A DNA stretch of 38,902 bases from a bacterium. Lineage in GTDB: Bacteria > 4484-113 > JAFGCY01. The notes beneath the pieces were generated by a model. That model was not told where the DNA came from and made no database searches. It saw nothing but the letters and a program-made list of their open reading frames with translations. Position numbers and translations under genes: made by a program. This document shows, piece after piece, positions 18,916-26,537 of the stretch (its first letter is position 1; the number at the start of each line of letters is the position of its first letter). Location: assembly GCA_016932385.1 (NCBI GenBank), contig JAFGCY010000083.1:1-38902 (forward strand), read 5' to 3'.

Positions 18916-20406
18916 ATGCGCGAACTACTTGTCAAGCCGGGACATGAACTGCTCGATCTGATCGAGCAGGGCGAGATCGACCACGCCGAGTTGCAGGAGG
19001 CGCAGTACCAGTTTGCCCGCGGCATCGACGAGCGCGTAAACGCGTTCATCAGCTGGGACGAAGAGGTCGAGCACCAGGAATGGCGGCTGCCGATGGTGGA
19101 CCAGGACCTGCCCCGCCAGTTCCACCGGCTGCCTTATGCCGCCAAGGATATCTTCACGACCAAGGGGCTGCAGACCACGGCGGGCAGCAGGATTCTCAAG
19201 GGCTACGTGCCGCCGTACGACGCGAGCTGCGTCAGCCACTTGCGCCATGCCAAGAACCACCTGATGGGCAAGACCAATCTCGACGAGTTCGCGATGGGCA
19301 GTTCGGGCGAGATGAGCGCTTACGGAGTGACGCGCAACCCCTGGGACTTCGATTACGTGCCGGGCGGCTCCAGTTCGGGCAGCGCCGTGGCGGTGGCCGC
19401 CTGCCAGTCCGTGATGGCCCTGGGTACCGACACGGGTGGCAGCGTGCGTCAGCCGGCGAGCTTCTGCGGAATCGTCGGCTACCGGCCGACCTACGGCATG
19501 ATCAGCCGTTACGGGCTGATCGCCTACAGCTCCAGTTGCGATCAGGCCGGCATCTTCGCTCGTGATACGCTCGACGTGGCGCTGACGATGAATACAGTTT
19601 CCAAGCCGGACGAACGGGACAGCACTTGCCAGGCAACCGGCGACATCGACTTCTACACCGACACCCAGCGCGACGTGCACTGGAACAAGCTGCGCGTAGG
19701 CGTGATCAAGCCGCTGATGGACAGCGCGCGTATCGACGCGCCGGTGCTGACGAACTTCCAGGCCTCGCTCAAGGCGATGACCGACGCCGGTGCCGAGATC
19801 GTCGAGTTGGACTTCCCGCTGGTGGACTACTACCTGGCGGCTTATTACATCATTGTCTGCGCCGAATGCAGTTCCAACCTGGCGCGTTACGACGGGATCC
19901 GCTACGGCATCGTGTCGGACGACGAGGACCTGCTGGCGCGCTACCGCAGCGTGCGCAGCCGCGGCTTCGGCGCCGAGGTCAAGCGGCGCATCCTACTGGG
20001 CACGTACGTGCTCTCGGCAGGCTATTACGATGCCTACTATGATCGCGCACGGCAGCTGCGGCGTGATGTACGCGAACAGCTGGAAGCAATGTTCACCAAG
20101 GTAGACGTGCTGGCTACGCCGACCTCACCCGTACTGCCCTTCAAGATCGGCGAGCACATCCAGGACCCGGTGCAGATGTACCTGTCGGACCTGTGCACGG
20201 TGTTCATCAACCTGGCCGGCACGGGCGGGATCAACATTCCCAACGGGTTCGGCGAACGAGACGGCGCCAAGCTGCCGACGGGCATCCAGTTCGTTTGCGC
20301 GCCTTTCCGCGATAACCTGCTGTTGCGGATCGGCCACCAGTTCGAGCAGCTGACGGGGTGGAAATACCAGCCGCCGCAGTGGGTGCTGGATGAGCTCAAC
20401 GCCTGA
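18916..20406 (+). CDS. gatA: Asp-tRNA(Asn)/Glu-tRNA(Gln) amidotransferase subunit A
   Basis: GatA is the glutaminase subunit of GatCAB. The 496-residue protein carries the amidase-signature triad: K77 in LPYAAKDIF, S152 in PGGSSSGSA, and S176 in DTGGSVRQPAS. The GRPTYG-like motif (YRPTYGMISRYGLIAYSSSCDQAG) matches GatA. Its ATG directly abuts the gatC stop codon (TAA-ATG), with GGGGGA upstream inside gatC, so translation is probably coupled. Its 3' end overlaps the next gene by 17 bp. Confidence 0.96.
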   Translation: MRELLVKPGHELLDLIEQGEIDHAELQEAQYQFARGIDERVNAFISWDEEVEHQEWRLPMVDQDLPRQFHRLPYAAKDIFTTKGLQTTAGSRILKGYVPPYDASCVSHLRHAKNHLMGKTNLDEFAMGSSGEMSAYGVTRNPWDFDYVPGGSSSGSAVAVAACQSVMALGTDTGGSVRQPASFCGIVGYRPTYGMISRYGLIAYSSSCDQAGIFARDTLDVALTMNTVSKPDERDSTCQATGDIDFYTDTQRDVHWNKLRVGVIKPLMDSARIDAPVLTNFQASLKAMTDAGAEIVELDFPLVDYYLAAYYIIVCAECSSNLARYDGIRYGIVSDDEDLLARYRSVRSRGFGAEVKRRILLGTYVLSAGYYDAYYDRARQLRRDVREQLEAMFTKVDVLATPTSPVLPFKIGEHIQDPVQMYLSDLCTVFINLAGTGGINIPNGFGERDGAKLPTGIQFVCAPFRDNLLLRIGHQFEQLTGWKYQPPQWVLDELNA

Positions 20407-21064
20407 GACCGAGACGCAACGCACCAGCCCGCCCAGCCTGATTATTCCGGCCTATAACGAGGCGGCGCGGATCGGGCGCGTGCTGGATGTGGCGGTAAGC
20501 TCCGGCCTGTTCAGCCAGATCATCGTCGTCGACGACGCCAGTTCCGACGGAACGGCCGAAGCCGCCGGGGGCTACTCCTGTATTGTCGTCAGGCACGAAA
20601 CCAATCGCGGCAAGGCCCAGGCGATGCTGACGGGTTTGCAGCATGCCCAAGGCGAAATCATCGCGTTCATCGACGCGGACCTGTTGGGCGTGACGGCGGA
20701 GCATCTGGACCAGCTGGTCGCGCCGGTGCGCGATCTCGGGGAAAAGGCCGTGCTGGCGGTATTCAGCGGCGGGCGCATGGCCACCACGCTGGCCCAGAAG
20801 ATCACGCCGATGATCAGCGGGCAGCGCTGCCTGCGGCGGGAACTGTTCGACGATTTCGACGGCTGGAACACGCGCTTTGGCATCGAAACGGCGCTGAACG
20901 ATCACATCCTCAAGCGCGGAGTGCGCCAGCAGATCGTCCAGTGGCCCGGCGCGGCGCAGGTGATGAAAGAAGAGAAGCGCGGATTGATCGCGGGCTTCGG
21001 CGCGCGCTTGCGGATGTACTGGGAAATCCTGGTCGTCTGGTTGCGCTCGAGGTTTTCGCGCTGA
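20390..21064 (+). CDS. Family 2 glycosyltransferase (short, cytoplasmic)
   Basis: The 224-residue protein has a GT-A fold signature: SLIIPAYNEAARIG, IIVVDDASSDGTAE and the nucleotide-sugar/metal motif FIDADL (D-x-D). It is close in size to glucosyl-3-phosphoglycerate synthase or dolichol-phosphate-mannose-synthase-like enzymes, but donor and acceptor cannot be read from the sequence. No transmembrane anchor is evident, although the C-terminus (RMYWEILVVWLRSRF) is amphipathic and may bind the membrane. It overlaps gatA by 17 bp. It converges on fetB with no intergenic base. Confidence 0.85.
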   Translation: MSSTPETETQRTSPPSLIIPAYNEAARIGRVLDVAVSSGLFSQIIVVDDASSDGTAEAAGGYSCIVVRHETNRGKAQAMLTGLQHAQGEIIAFIDADLLGVTAEHLDQLVAPVRDLGEKAVLAVFSGGRMATTLAQKITPMISGQRCLRRELFDDFDGWNTRFGIETALNDHILKRGVRQQIVQWPGAAQVMKEEKRGLIAGFGARLRMYWEILVVWLRSRFSR

Positions 21065-21859
21065 TTAATGAGCTGGCTTAGGCCGAGGCTGGGCTTCGGG
21101 CTCGAAGCGCTCACGGCGGACGATCATCACCAACGAGATCGTGGCGGCCAGGGCGACGGCGGCGCTGATCATGAACATCACGACGATCTGGTACTTGACA
21201 GCGGCCAGCGGATGGCTGCCGGCGATAATCTGGCCTGTCATCATGCCGGGCAGGGCGACGATGCCCACGGTCAGGAGCGCGGCCACGGTGGGCAGGATCG
21301 CGGCGTGCGCGGCGTTGTTGCGTTCCTCCTCGACGGCCTGGCGCCAGGTGGCCCCCAGGGCCAGGCGCGCCAGGACCAGCTCGCGATTCAGCCTGAGGTC
21401 CGAGCGATAGCGGTTGAGCGCCAGCGCGATTCCGGTGACGGAGTTGCCGAGCAGCATGCCGCCCAGCGGCAGCACGAGCCGGGCATCCCACCAGGGATCG
21501 GGCCTGATGACGACAAACAAAAGCATCGCCAGGACGAACAGGTAGGCAGGGGCCAGCGCGGTCAGGGCGATCAGCCGGACCCCCGGCAAGCGCGGCGCGA
21601 CCAGCGTCCCGACGATCCAGGTTGCCGCCAGCAACTGGAACAGCGAGGCCAGCAAGACCAGCCGCCAGTCGCTGGACTGGATGATCCAACCCAGGATAAA
21701 GCCGATCGCCAGCAACTGCACGACCGTCCGAATGCAGCCGATCAGGAGCTTCTGCTCCAGGCCCAGCCCCTGCCAGCGCGAGACGATCATCACGACGGCG
21801 ATCAGCAGCAGCGACCAGGCCAGGCCGACCCAGGTGATATCCGTGAAGCTGGCTTGCAT
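21065..21859 (-). CDS. fetB: FetB/UPF0014-type ABC transporter permease
   Basis: The 264-residue membrane protein belongs to the FetB (YbbM) family, whose E. coli member exports iron with the ATPase FetA. It has about seven hydrophobic segments and the family motifs IRTVVQLLAIGFIL, LPLGGMLLGNSVTGIALALNR, LALGATWRQA and GIVALPGMMTGQIIAG. No FetA-like ATPase gene is adjacent, which is unusual because the two are normally neighbours. The ATG has no Shine-Dalgarno; TATACT lies 8 nt upstream on the coding strand. Confidence 0.88.
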   Translation of the reverse strand: MQASFTDITWVGLAWSLLLIAVVMIVSRWQGLGLEQKLLIGCIRTVVQLLAIGFILGWIIQSSDWRLVLLASLFQLLAATWIVGTLVAPRLPGVRLIALTALAPAYLFVLAMLLFVVIRPDPWWDARLVLPLGGMLLGNSVTGIALALNRYRSDLRLNRELVLARLALGATWRQAVEEERNNAAHAAILPTVAALLTVGIVALPGMMTGQIIAGSHPLAAVKYQIVVMFMISAAVALAATISLVMIVRRERFEPEAQPRPKPAH

Positions 21860-21896
21860 ACGTGCTGAGTATATAACCGCGCCGGAACCTGGCGCT

Positions 21897-21902
21897 TATA
21901 AT
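21897..21902 (+). promoter_or_regulatory. Consensus -10 box placed for a leaderless nadE message
   Basis: A perfect TATAAT ends 6 nt before the nadE ATG, putting the expected start of transcription at the ATG. No ribosome site is present. On the other strand TATACT (21868-21873) stands 8 nt before the fetB ATG, giving a compact divergent promoter pair. Confidence 0.45.
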
Positions 21903-21908
21903 TAGGCC

Positions 21909-23531
21909 ATGCGAATCGGTCTGGGCCAAATGAATGTGATCGTGGGGGACCTGAAGGGCAACCTGGAGAAGATCCACGATTTCGGCACGCAGGCCAAACG
22001 GGCCGGCTGCGACCTGCTGGTTACACCGGAGCTCGCGGTGACGGGTTATCCACCGCAGGACCTGCTGTTCAAGCGGCACTTCATCAGCGAGCAGATGGAG
22101 CTGGTCAATACGCTATTGCCCGGCCAACTGGAGCTGCCGGCGCTGGTCGGCTTCGTCGATCGCGACGGTGAGACCGGAAAGCTCTACAACTCCGTGGCCT
22201 ATATCGACGGCGGCAAACTGCGGCGCGTGATCCACAAGACGCTGCTGCCGACTTACGATGTGTTCGACGAATGGCGCTATTTCCGTCCGGCGCGGGACAA
22301 CTCGCCGATCGAAATCAACGGACGCACAGCCGCCGTGACGATCTGCGAGGACATCTGGGACGAGCATTACGACCGCAAGGTGGTCGACGAGCTCGTGGCC
22401 GAGGGGGCCGAGTTCCTGATCAACCTGTCCAGCTCGCCGTTCCACGCCGGTAAGCGCCGCGTCCGCTTGGAACTCTGCCGCCGCCACGCAATGAAGCACC
22501 AGATTCCGGTGCTGTACTGCAACCTGGTCGGCGCGCAGGATGAGCTGGTGTTCGACGGCGAATCGCTGGCGATGGACGGGCGCGGGCGGCTGATCGCCCT
22601 GGGCCCGCAGTTCACCGAAAAACTCGTGATCGCCGACTGCTGCCCGATCCGCGGCGCCGCGCCGGCGGTGATTATCCCGGACTTCCACTTCGAGCGCGAA
22701 GTTTTCAGCGCCTTGAAGCTGGGGGTGGCGGATTACTTCGCCAAGTGCGGATTCAACTCGGCGGTAATCGGCCTGTCCGGCGGCATCGACAGCGCGCTGG
22801 TGGCGGTGATCGCCAAGGAAGCCCTGGGCGCGGGCAATGTAGTCTGCGTCGCGATGCCGTCGCGCTTCACGGCGGAGATGAGCAATACGGACGCGGCTCT
22901 ACTAGCCGCCAATCTGGGCGTGGAGTTTCATGTACTACCGATCGAGGCCTCGGTGCAGCTGGCCCGCCAGCGCTATGAGGAGGAGTTCGGCAGCTATGCG
23001 CGTTCCGTGACCTTGGAGAACGTGCAGGCCCGCGAGCGCGGCAAGATCCTGATGGAGATCAGCAACGACACCAACGCGTTGGTGTTGGCCACCGGCAATA
23101 AGACGGAATACGCCCTGGGCTACAGCACGCTCTACGGCGACATGTGCGGCGGGCTGGCGGTAATCGGCGATGTCTCCAAACCCGAGGTGTACGCTCTGGC
23201 CAGGTATTACAACACCTGGCGCGGGGCGGAGGTGATCCCGCGACGGATCATCGAGCGCGCGCCGTCAGCTGAGTTGAGGGAAGGGCAGGTCGACCCGTTC
23301 GACTATAACCGGATCAGCCCGCTGGCCGACGCCGTGATCGAGGAGCACCTGTCGCGCGAGGAAATCCTGGCGCTGCCGCAGCAGTACACCGAAGCAGAAG
23401 TCGACCAGGTATTCCGGCTGGTGCGCATCAACGAATACAAGCGCCGCCAGGCCGCGCCGATCATCCGCGTGACGGAAAAAGCCTTCGGCATCGGCCGCAA
23501 AATGCCGATCGTCAACAAGTATCAGTGGTAG
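21909..23531 (+). CDS. nadE: Glutamine-dependent NAD+ synthetase
   Basis: This enzyme makes NAD+ from nicotinate adenine dinucleotide, ATP and glutamine. The 540-residue protein fuses an N-terminal nitrilase-type glutaminase (E41 in TPELAVTGY, K110 in HKTLLPTYDVFDE, C146 in ICEDIWD) to a C-terminal synthetase with the P-loop SGGIDSAL (around residue 290). The ATP/NaAD-binding segments NDTNALVLATGNKTE and LYGDMCGGLAVIGDV are also present. Length and catalytic residues are complete. Confidence 0.97.
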   Translation: MRIGLGQMNVIVGDLKGNLEKIHDFGTQAKRAGCDLLVTPELAVTGYPPQDLLFKRHFISEQMELVNTLLPGQLELPALVGFVDRDGETGKLYNSVAYIDGGKLRRVIHKTLLPTYDVFDEWRYFRPARDNSPIEINGRTAAVTICEDIWDEHYDRKVVDELVAEGAEFLINLSSSPFHAGKRRVRLELCRRHAMKHQIPVLYCNLVGAQDELVFDGESLAMDGRGRLIALGPQFTEKLVIADCCPIRGAAPAVIIPDFHFEREVFSALKLGVADYFAKCGFNSAVIGLSGGIDSALVAVIAKEALGAGNVVCVAMPSRFTAEMSNTDAALLAANLGVEFHVLPIEASVQLARQRYEEEFGSYARSVTLENVQARERGKILMEISNDTNALVLATGNKTEYALGYSTLYGDMCGGLAVIGDVSKPEVYALARYYNTWRGAEVIPRRIIERAPSAELREGQVDPFDYNRISPLADAVIEEHLSREEILALPQQYTEAEVDQVFRLVRINEYKRRQAAPIIRVTEKAFGIGRKMPIVNKYQW

Positions 23532-23570
23532 CTAACGAAACAGCTTAGAGTTGATTTAGGGGAGAGCGAC

Positions 23571-24335
23571 ATGCCGCATAGAAAAAAGCGCACGGCCTGG
23601 AGGAGCACGCAGATTACCGCTGCCTACGGCGCTCGTCGGTTTACCGGAACATTTCTGGCAGGTCTGACGGCAGTATTGCCGTTGGTAATCACCATTTTTG
23701 TCGTCGTTTTCCTGGGTGGTTATGTATATTCCTGGCTCGCGACCAGCGCTGTGTGGATGTCGAACTTGGCACGGCTGATCTTCGGACGGGAACTGAGCGA
23801 TGCTGGTTTGTTCTTATCCACTTCGCTGCTGTATTTCAGCAGCCTAGTACTGGTGGTCTTCCTGATCTGGTTGCTGGGTTATTTCACTCGGCTCTATATC
23901 GGCAAGCAGATCACCACCTGGTTCGAAGCGATGATCGGTAAGATCCCGCTGATTAACACGGTCTACAGCAGCGTCGATCAGGTGCTGGACCTGTTCTCCA
24001 AGAAGCCCGGCGCGGCCAAGGCCACGGCGCTGTCGACCGTTGTGCTGATGCGCTTCGCCAACACGCAGCTCTTAGGCATGCTGGCCAATACCGATCCGGT
24101 GGACCTCAATGGCGTGCCGCATTACCTCGTCTACATCCCATCGGCGCCGATGCCAACCAGCGGCTTCAACTATCTGGTGCCCTGCGCGGATGTGACCAAC
24201 ATCAACATTACGGCGGAGGAACTGACGCGTGTGATCGTCTCGCTGGGCAGCCTGGGGCCGCAGACGATGAACGCCAAGCAGCCGTTAATCCTGCCCGTAC
24301 CGCCGGTGTCGGACCAGATCGAACCTGCGGATTAG
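23571..24335 (+). CDS. DUF502 family membrane protein
   Basis: The 254-residue protein has a basic N-terminus and two transmembrane helices (residues of about 26-52 and 80-106). The rest is a cytoplasmic or periplasmic domain with the DUF502 landmarks IGKIPLINTVYSSVDQV, VYIPSAPMPTSGF, and a C-terminal IVSLGSLGP. The biochemical role of the family is not known to me. GGGGAG precedes the ATG. It lies 40 bp after nadE and may be cotranscribed. Its stop codon overlaps that of the convergent next gene. Confidence 0.85.
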   Translation: MPHRKKRTAWRSTQITAAYGARRFTGTFLAGLTAVLPLVITIFVVVFLGGYVYSWLATSAVWMSNLARLIFGRELSDAGLFLSTSLLYFSSLVLVVFLIWLLGYFTRLYIGKQITTWFEAMIGKIPLINTVYSSVDQVLDLFSKKPGAAKATALSTVVLMRFANTQLLGMLANTDPVDLNGVPHYLVYIPSAPMPTSGFNYLVPCADVTNINITAEELTRVIVSLGSLGPQTMNAKQPLILPVPPVSDQIEPAD

Positions 24336-24691
24336 CCGGCAGGCGGGACGAGCTTGCCATAAGCCCCGCGCCAGCCGGACGCGGCGGCCAGGAAAGCACC
24401 GTAGCCGTGTTGCCGAATGAATTCCAGCGCTTCGTGATACTTCCGGTACTTATAGCTGCTATGTCCATAAAAGGCGGACAAGAGCGGACAGGAAGCGTAA
24501 TCGGCGCAGTCGGCGCAAGTCGCTTCGCTGCCGAACCTGGTCAGGCAGCAGAACTTCATCTGGCAGCGCGCCCGGGCCAGATCGCGCTCGCCGTTGTCGT
24601 AGCCAAGCTTGCAGCCGCGGCAGGTACCGTCCGCCAGTGCCCGGCAGGTTTTGCAGTATGCCCCGCAGCAGCCGATTTCGCCTCGCGTCAT
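24332..24691 (-). CDS. Small cysteine-rich DUF3795-like protein
   Basis: The 119-residue protein has eleven cysteines, in the order CCGAYCKTC, CRGC, CQMKFCC, CADCADYASC. This spacing matches small DUF3795-type proteins, which are thought to bind zinc or another metal. The stop codon shares bases with the stop of the convergent DUF502 gene. No experimentally known function can be assigned. It lies just downstream of pfkA on the same strand (39 bp) and may be its operon partner. Confidence 0.75.
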   Translation of the reverse strand: MTRGEIGCCGAYCKTCRALADGTCRGCKLGYDNGERDLARARCQMKFCCLTRFGSEATCADCADYASCPLLSAFYGHSSYKYRKYHEALEFIRQHGYGAFLAAASGWRGAYGKLVPPAG

Positions 24692-24730
24692 TTTTACCGG
24701 ACCTCGCTTTGCACTGAAGTCCCCGGTCGT

Positions 24731-25759
24731 TTAACTGAACAACTCGGCCAGCTTGACGAAGTGGTCCGGACAGACGCGGGTCCGATGCAGCGCTTCGTGG
24801 AACGGCACCGCGCGGATTTCGCTGGCCTGCCAGACGACCATCAGCCCGGTCGAGCCCTGCTCCAACAACTCCACGGCCCGCACGCCGAACATCGTCGACA
24901 GCACGCGGTCGAAGGCCGAAGGCACGCCGCCGCGCTGCAGGTGGCCGAGTACCGTGGTGCGTGCCTCATAGCCGGTGCGCTTCTCGATCTCCTTGGCCAG
25001 CACCTGGCCGATCCCGCCCAGGCGCACGTGGCCGAAGGCGTCGATCGACTCGTCTTGCGTGATCTGCGTATCCAGCATCTTCGGCTTGGCGCCTTCGGCG
25101 ATGGCGACAATGCTGAATGACTTGCCGCGTTCGCCGCGCACGCGGATGTGCTCACAGACATCGTCCATGCTGAACTCGCGCTCGGGGATCAGGATGATGT
25201 CGGCGCCGCCGGCCAGGCCGCCCAGCAGGGCCAGCCAGCCCGCATCGCGGCCCATAATCTCGCAAACCATCACGCGGTGGTGGCTGGTCGCCGTGGTGTG
25301 CAGGCGGTCCAACGCTTCCACGACGATATTCAAGGCGCTGTCATAGCCGATCGAGAACTCCGTGCCGGGAATGTCGTTGTCGATGGTCTGGGGGATGCCG
25401 ATGCAGCGGCAGATGCTTAGTTCGCACAAGCGCCGCGCCACGCCGTTGGTGTCGTCGCCGCCGATCGAGATCAGGTTCTGGATATTGTGCTTGTCCAGGG
25501 TTTCCTTCAGCCGGTCTACGCCGCCCTCGATTTTGAACGGATTGGTGCGGCTGGTGCCGAGGATCGTACCGCCGCGGGGCAGGATGCCCGAAACATCGTC
25601 GGCCGAGAGCAGGCCGCCGTCGTCATCGATCACGCCCAGCCAGCCCTGGCGAAAAGCGTAGACCTCGCTGCCGCCCGCATGCGCGCGGCGTACGATGGCG
25701 CGAATGGCGCCGTTGATCGCCGGGCTGTCGCCCCCGCCGGTCAGCAAACCGATAATCAT
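24731..25759 (-). CDS. pfkA: Phosphofructokinase with atypical phosphoryl-donor residues
   Basis: The 342-residue protein is a group A 6-phosphofructokinase with TGGGDSPAINGAIR at the N-terminus, the catalytic TIDND (T125-D129), and MGRDAGWLAL for fructose-6-phosphate binding. The donor-site residues are odd. GGDDT places Asp103 where ATP enzymes have Gly, as in PPi-dependent enzymes. Residue 124 is Gln (PQTIDND), where ATP enzymes have Gly and PPi enzymes have Lys. The ATG at 25759 is chosen because GGAGG lies 5 nt upstream. A TTG at 25771 would start inside that site. Confidence 0.92.
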   Translation of the reverse strand: MIIGLLTGGGDSPAINGAIRAIVRRAHAGGSEVYAFRQGWLGVIDDDGGLLSADDVSGILPRGGTILGTSRTNPFKIEGGVDRLKETLDKHNIQNLISIGGDDTNGVARRLCELSICRCIGIPQTIDNDIPGTEFSIGYDSALNIVVEALDRLHTTATSHHRVMVCEIMGRDAGWLALLGGLAGGADIILIPEREFSMDDVCEHIRVRGERGKSFSIVAIAEGAKPKMLDTQITQDESIDAFGHVRLGGIGQVLAKEIEKRTGYEARTTVLGHLQRGGVPSAFDRVLSTMFGVRAVELLEQGSTGLMVVWQASEIRAVPFHEALHRTRVCPDHFVKLAELFS

Positions 25760-25873
25760 GTTGCCCTCCAAGTTCGCTCGCTGCTCATCTTGACTATACC
25801 GCTAAAGCTAGGACAAGAATGTGCAGGATGCAAAAACAACACCATAGATATATACGTCAAGGTAGCTATTGAA

Positions 25874-25882
25874 TGATAAAAT
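25874..25882 (+). promoter_or_regulatory. Possible extended -10 promoter of the TlpA-like gene
   Basis: TGATAAAAT (TG plus TAAAAT) ends 21 bp before the start codon at 25904. It is the same element as before the gene at 8957. The -35 region is unconvincing. Confidence 0.4.
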
Positions 25883-25903
25883 ACCGACGATCGGAGGAAG
25901 ACG

Positions 25904-26458
25904 ATGAGATTTATGATTTTGGCCATTAGCCTGGCCATGTTGCTGTTCGCCAGCCCCGCGCTGGCGGAGGAAGCTGCGGACTTCAAGCTCGAAGATCTGA
26001 ACGGCGACGAGTATACGCTCGACGACCTGCTTGATGGCCAGAAGCTGCTGGTGATTGACTTTTGGCAGGTCGGCTGCAAGCCCTGCAACGAACTGGTTGC
26101 GCACCTGCAGGAGTTCTACGATGAATACCAGAAGGACGAGGCCGGCGTGGAGATCGTGATTATCAGTCGCGATACTACCCTGACCCTGCCGCAGGTGGCT
26201 CCGTTCTTCAATTCCCATGAATACACCTTCAAGGTGCTGCTGGACACCGAATTGGACGTCAGCGGCGATTACGGCGTCAAGGCGTCGCCGGTGACCTTCC
26301 TGATCGACAAGGACAAGCAGATCATCTGGCGGCATTTCAACTACAAGTCGGGCCAGGAGGAAGAGATTCGCGCGATGATCGACGCGTATCTGGCCGGTGA
26401 AGAGATTCCCGAAGAAGACAGTGAAGCCGCGGAAGAAGAGCCCGCGGAAGAGGAGTAG
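25904..26458 (+). CDS. TlpA/ResA-like thioredoxin-fold protein, exported
   Basis: The 184-residue protein has a signal peptide (cleavage near ALA/EE, residue 21) and a redoxin/TlpA-type thioredoxin fold with active site WQVGC58KPC61 and the cis-proline segment ASPVTFLIDKD. Such proteins reduce or oxidise disulfides outside the cytoplasm. The C-terminus is an unusual acidic tail of about 20 residues (EEDSEAAEEEPAEEE). GGAGG lies upstream of the ATG. It lies about 80 bp before the barrel gene and heads a redox cluster that continues with lipoproteins carrying a related fold. Confidence 0.88.
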   Translation: MRFMILAISLAMLLFASPALAEEAADFKLEDLNGDEYTLDDLLDGQKLLVIDFWQVGCKPCNELVAHLQEFYDEYQKDEAGVEIVIISRDTTLTLPQVAPFFNSHEYTFKVLLDTELDVSGDYGVKASPVTFLIDKDKQIIWRHFNYKSGQEEEIRAMIDAYLAGEEIPEEDSEAAEEEPAEEE

Positions 26459-26537
26459 GCTGGGGCGGCCGTCCCGTACGGATTGAATAGACAGGCGGTG
26501 GGATAGTCCGGAGATCAACTTGAGGAGGATGGTGGGC

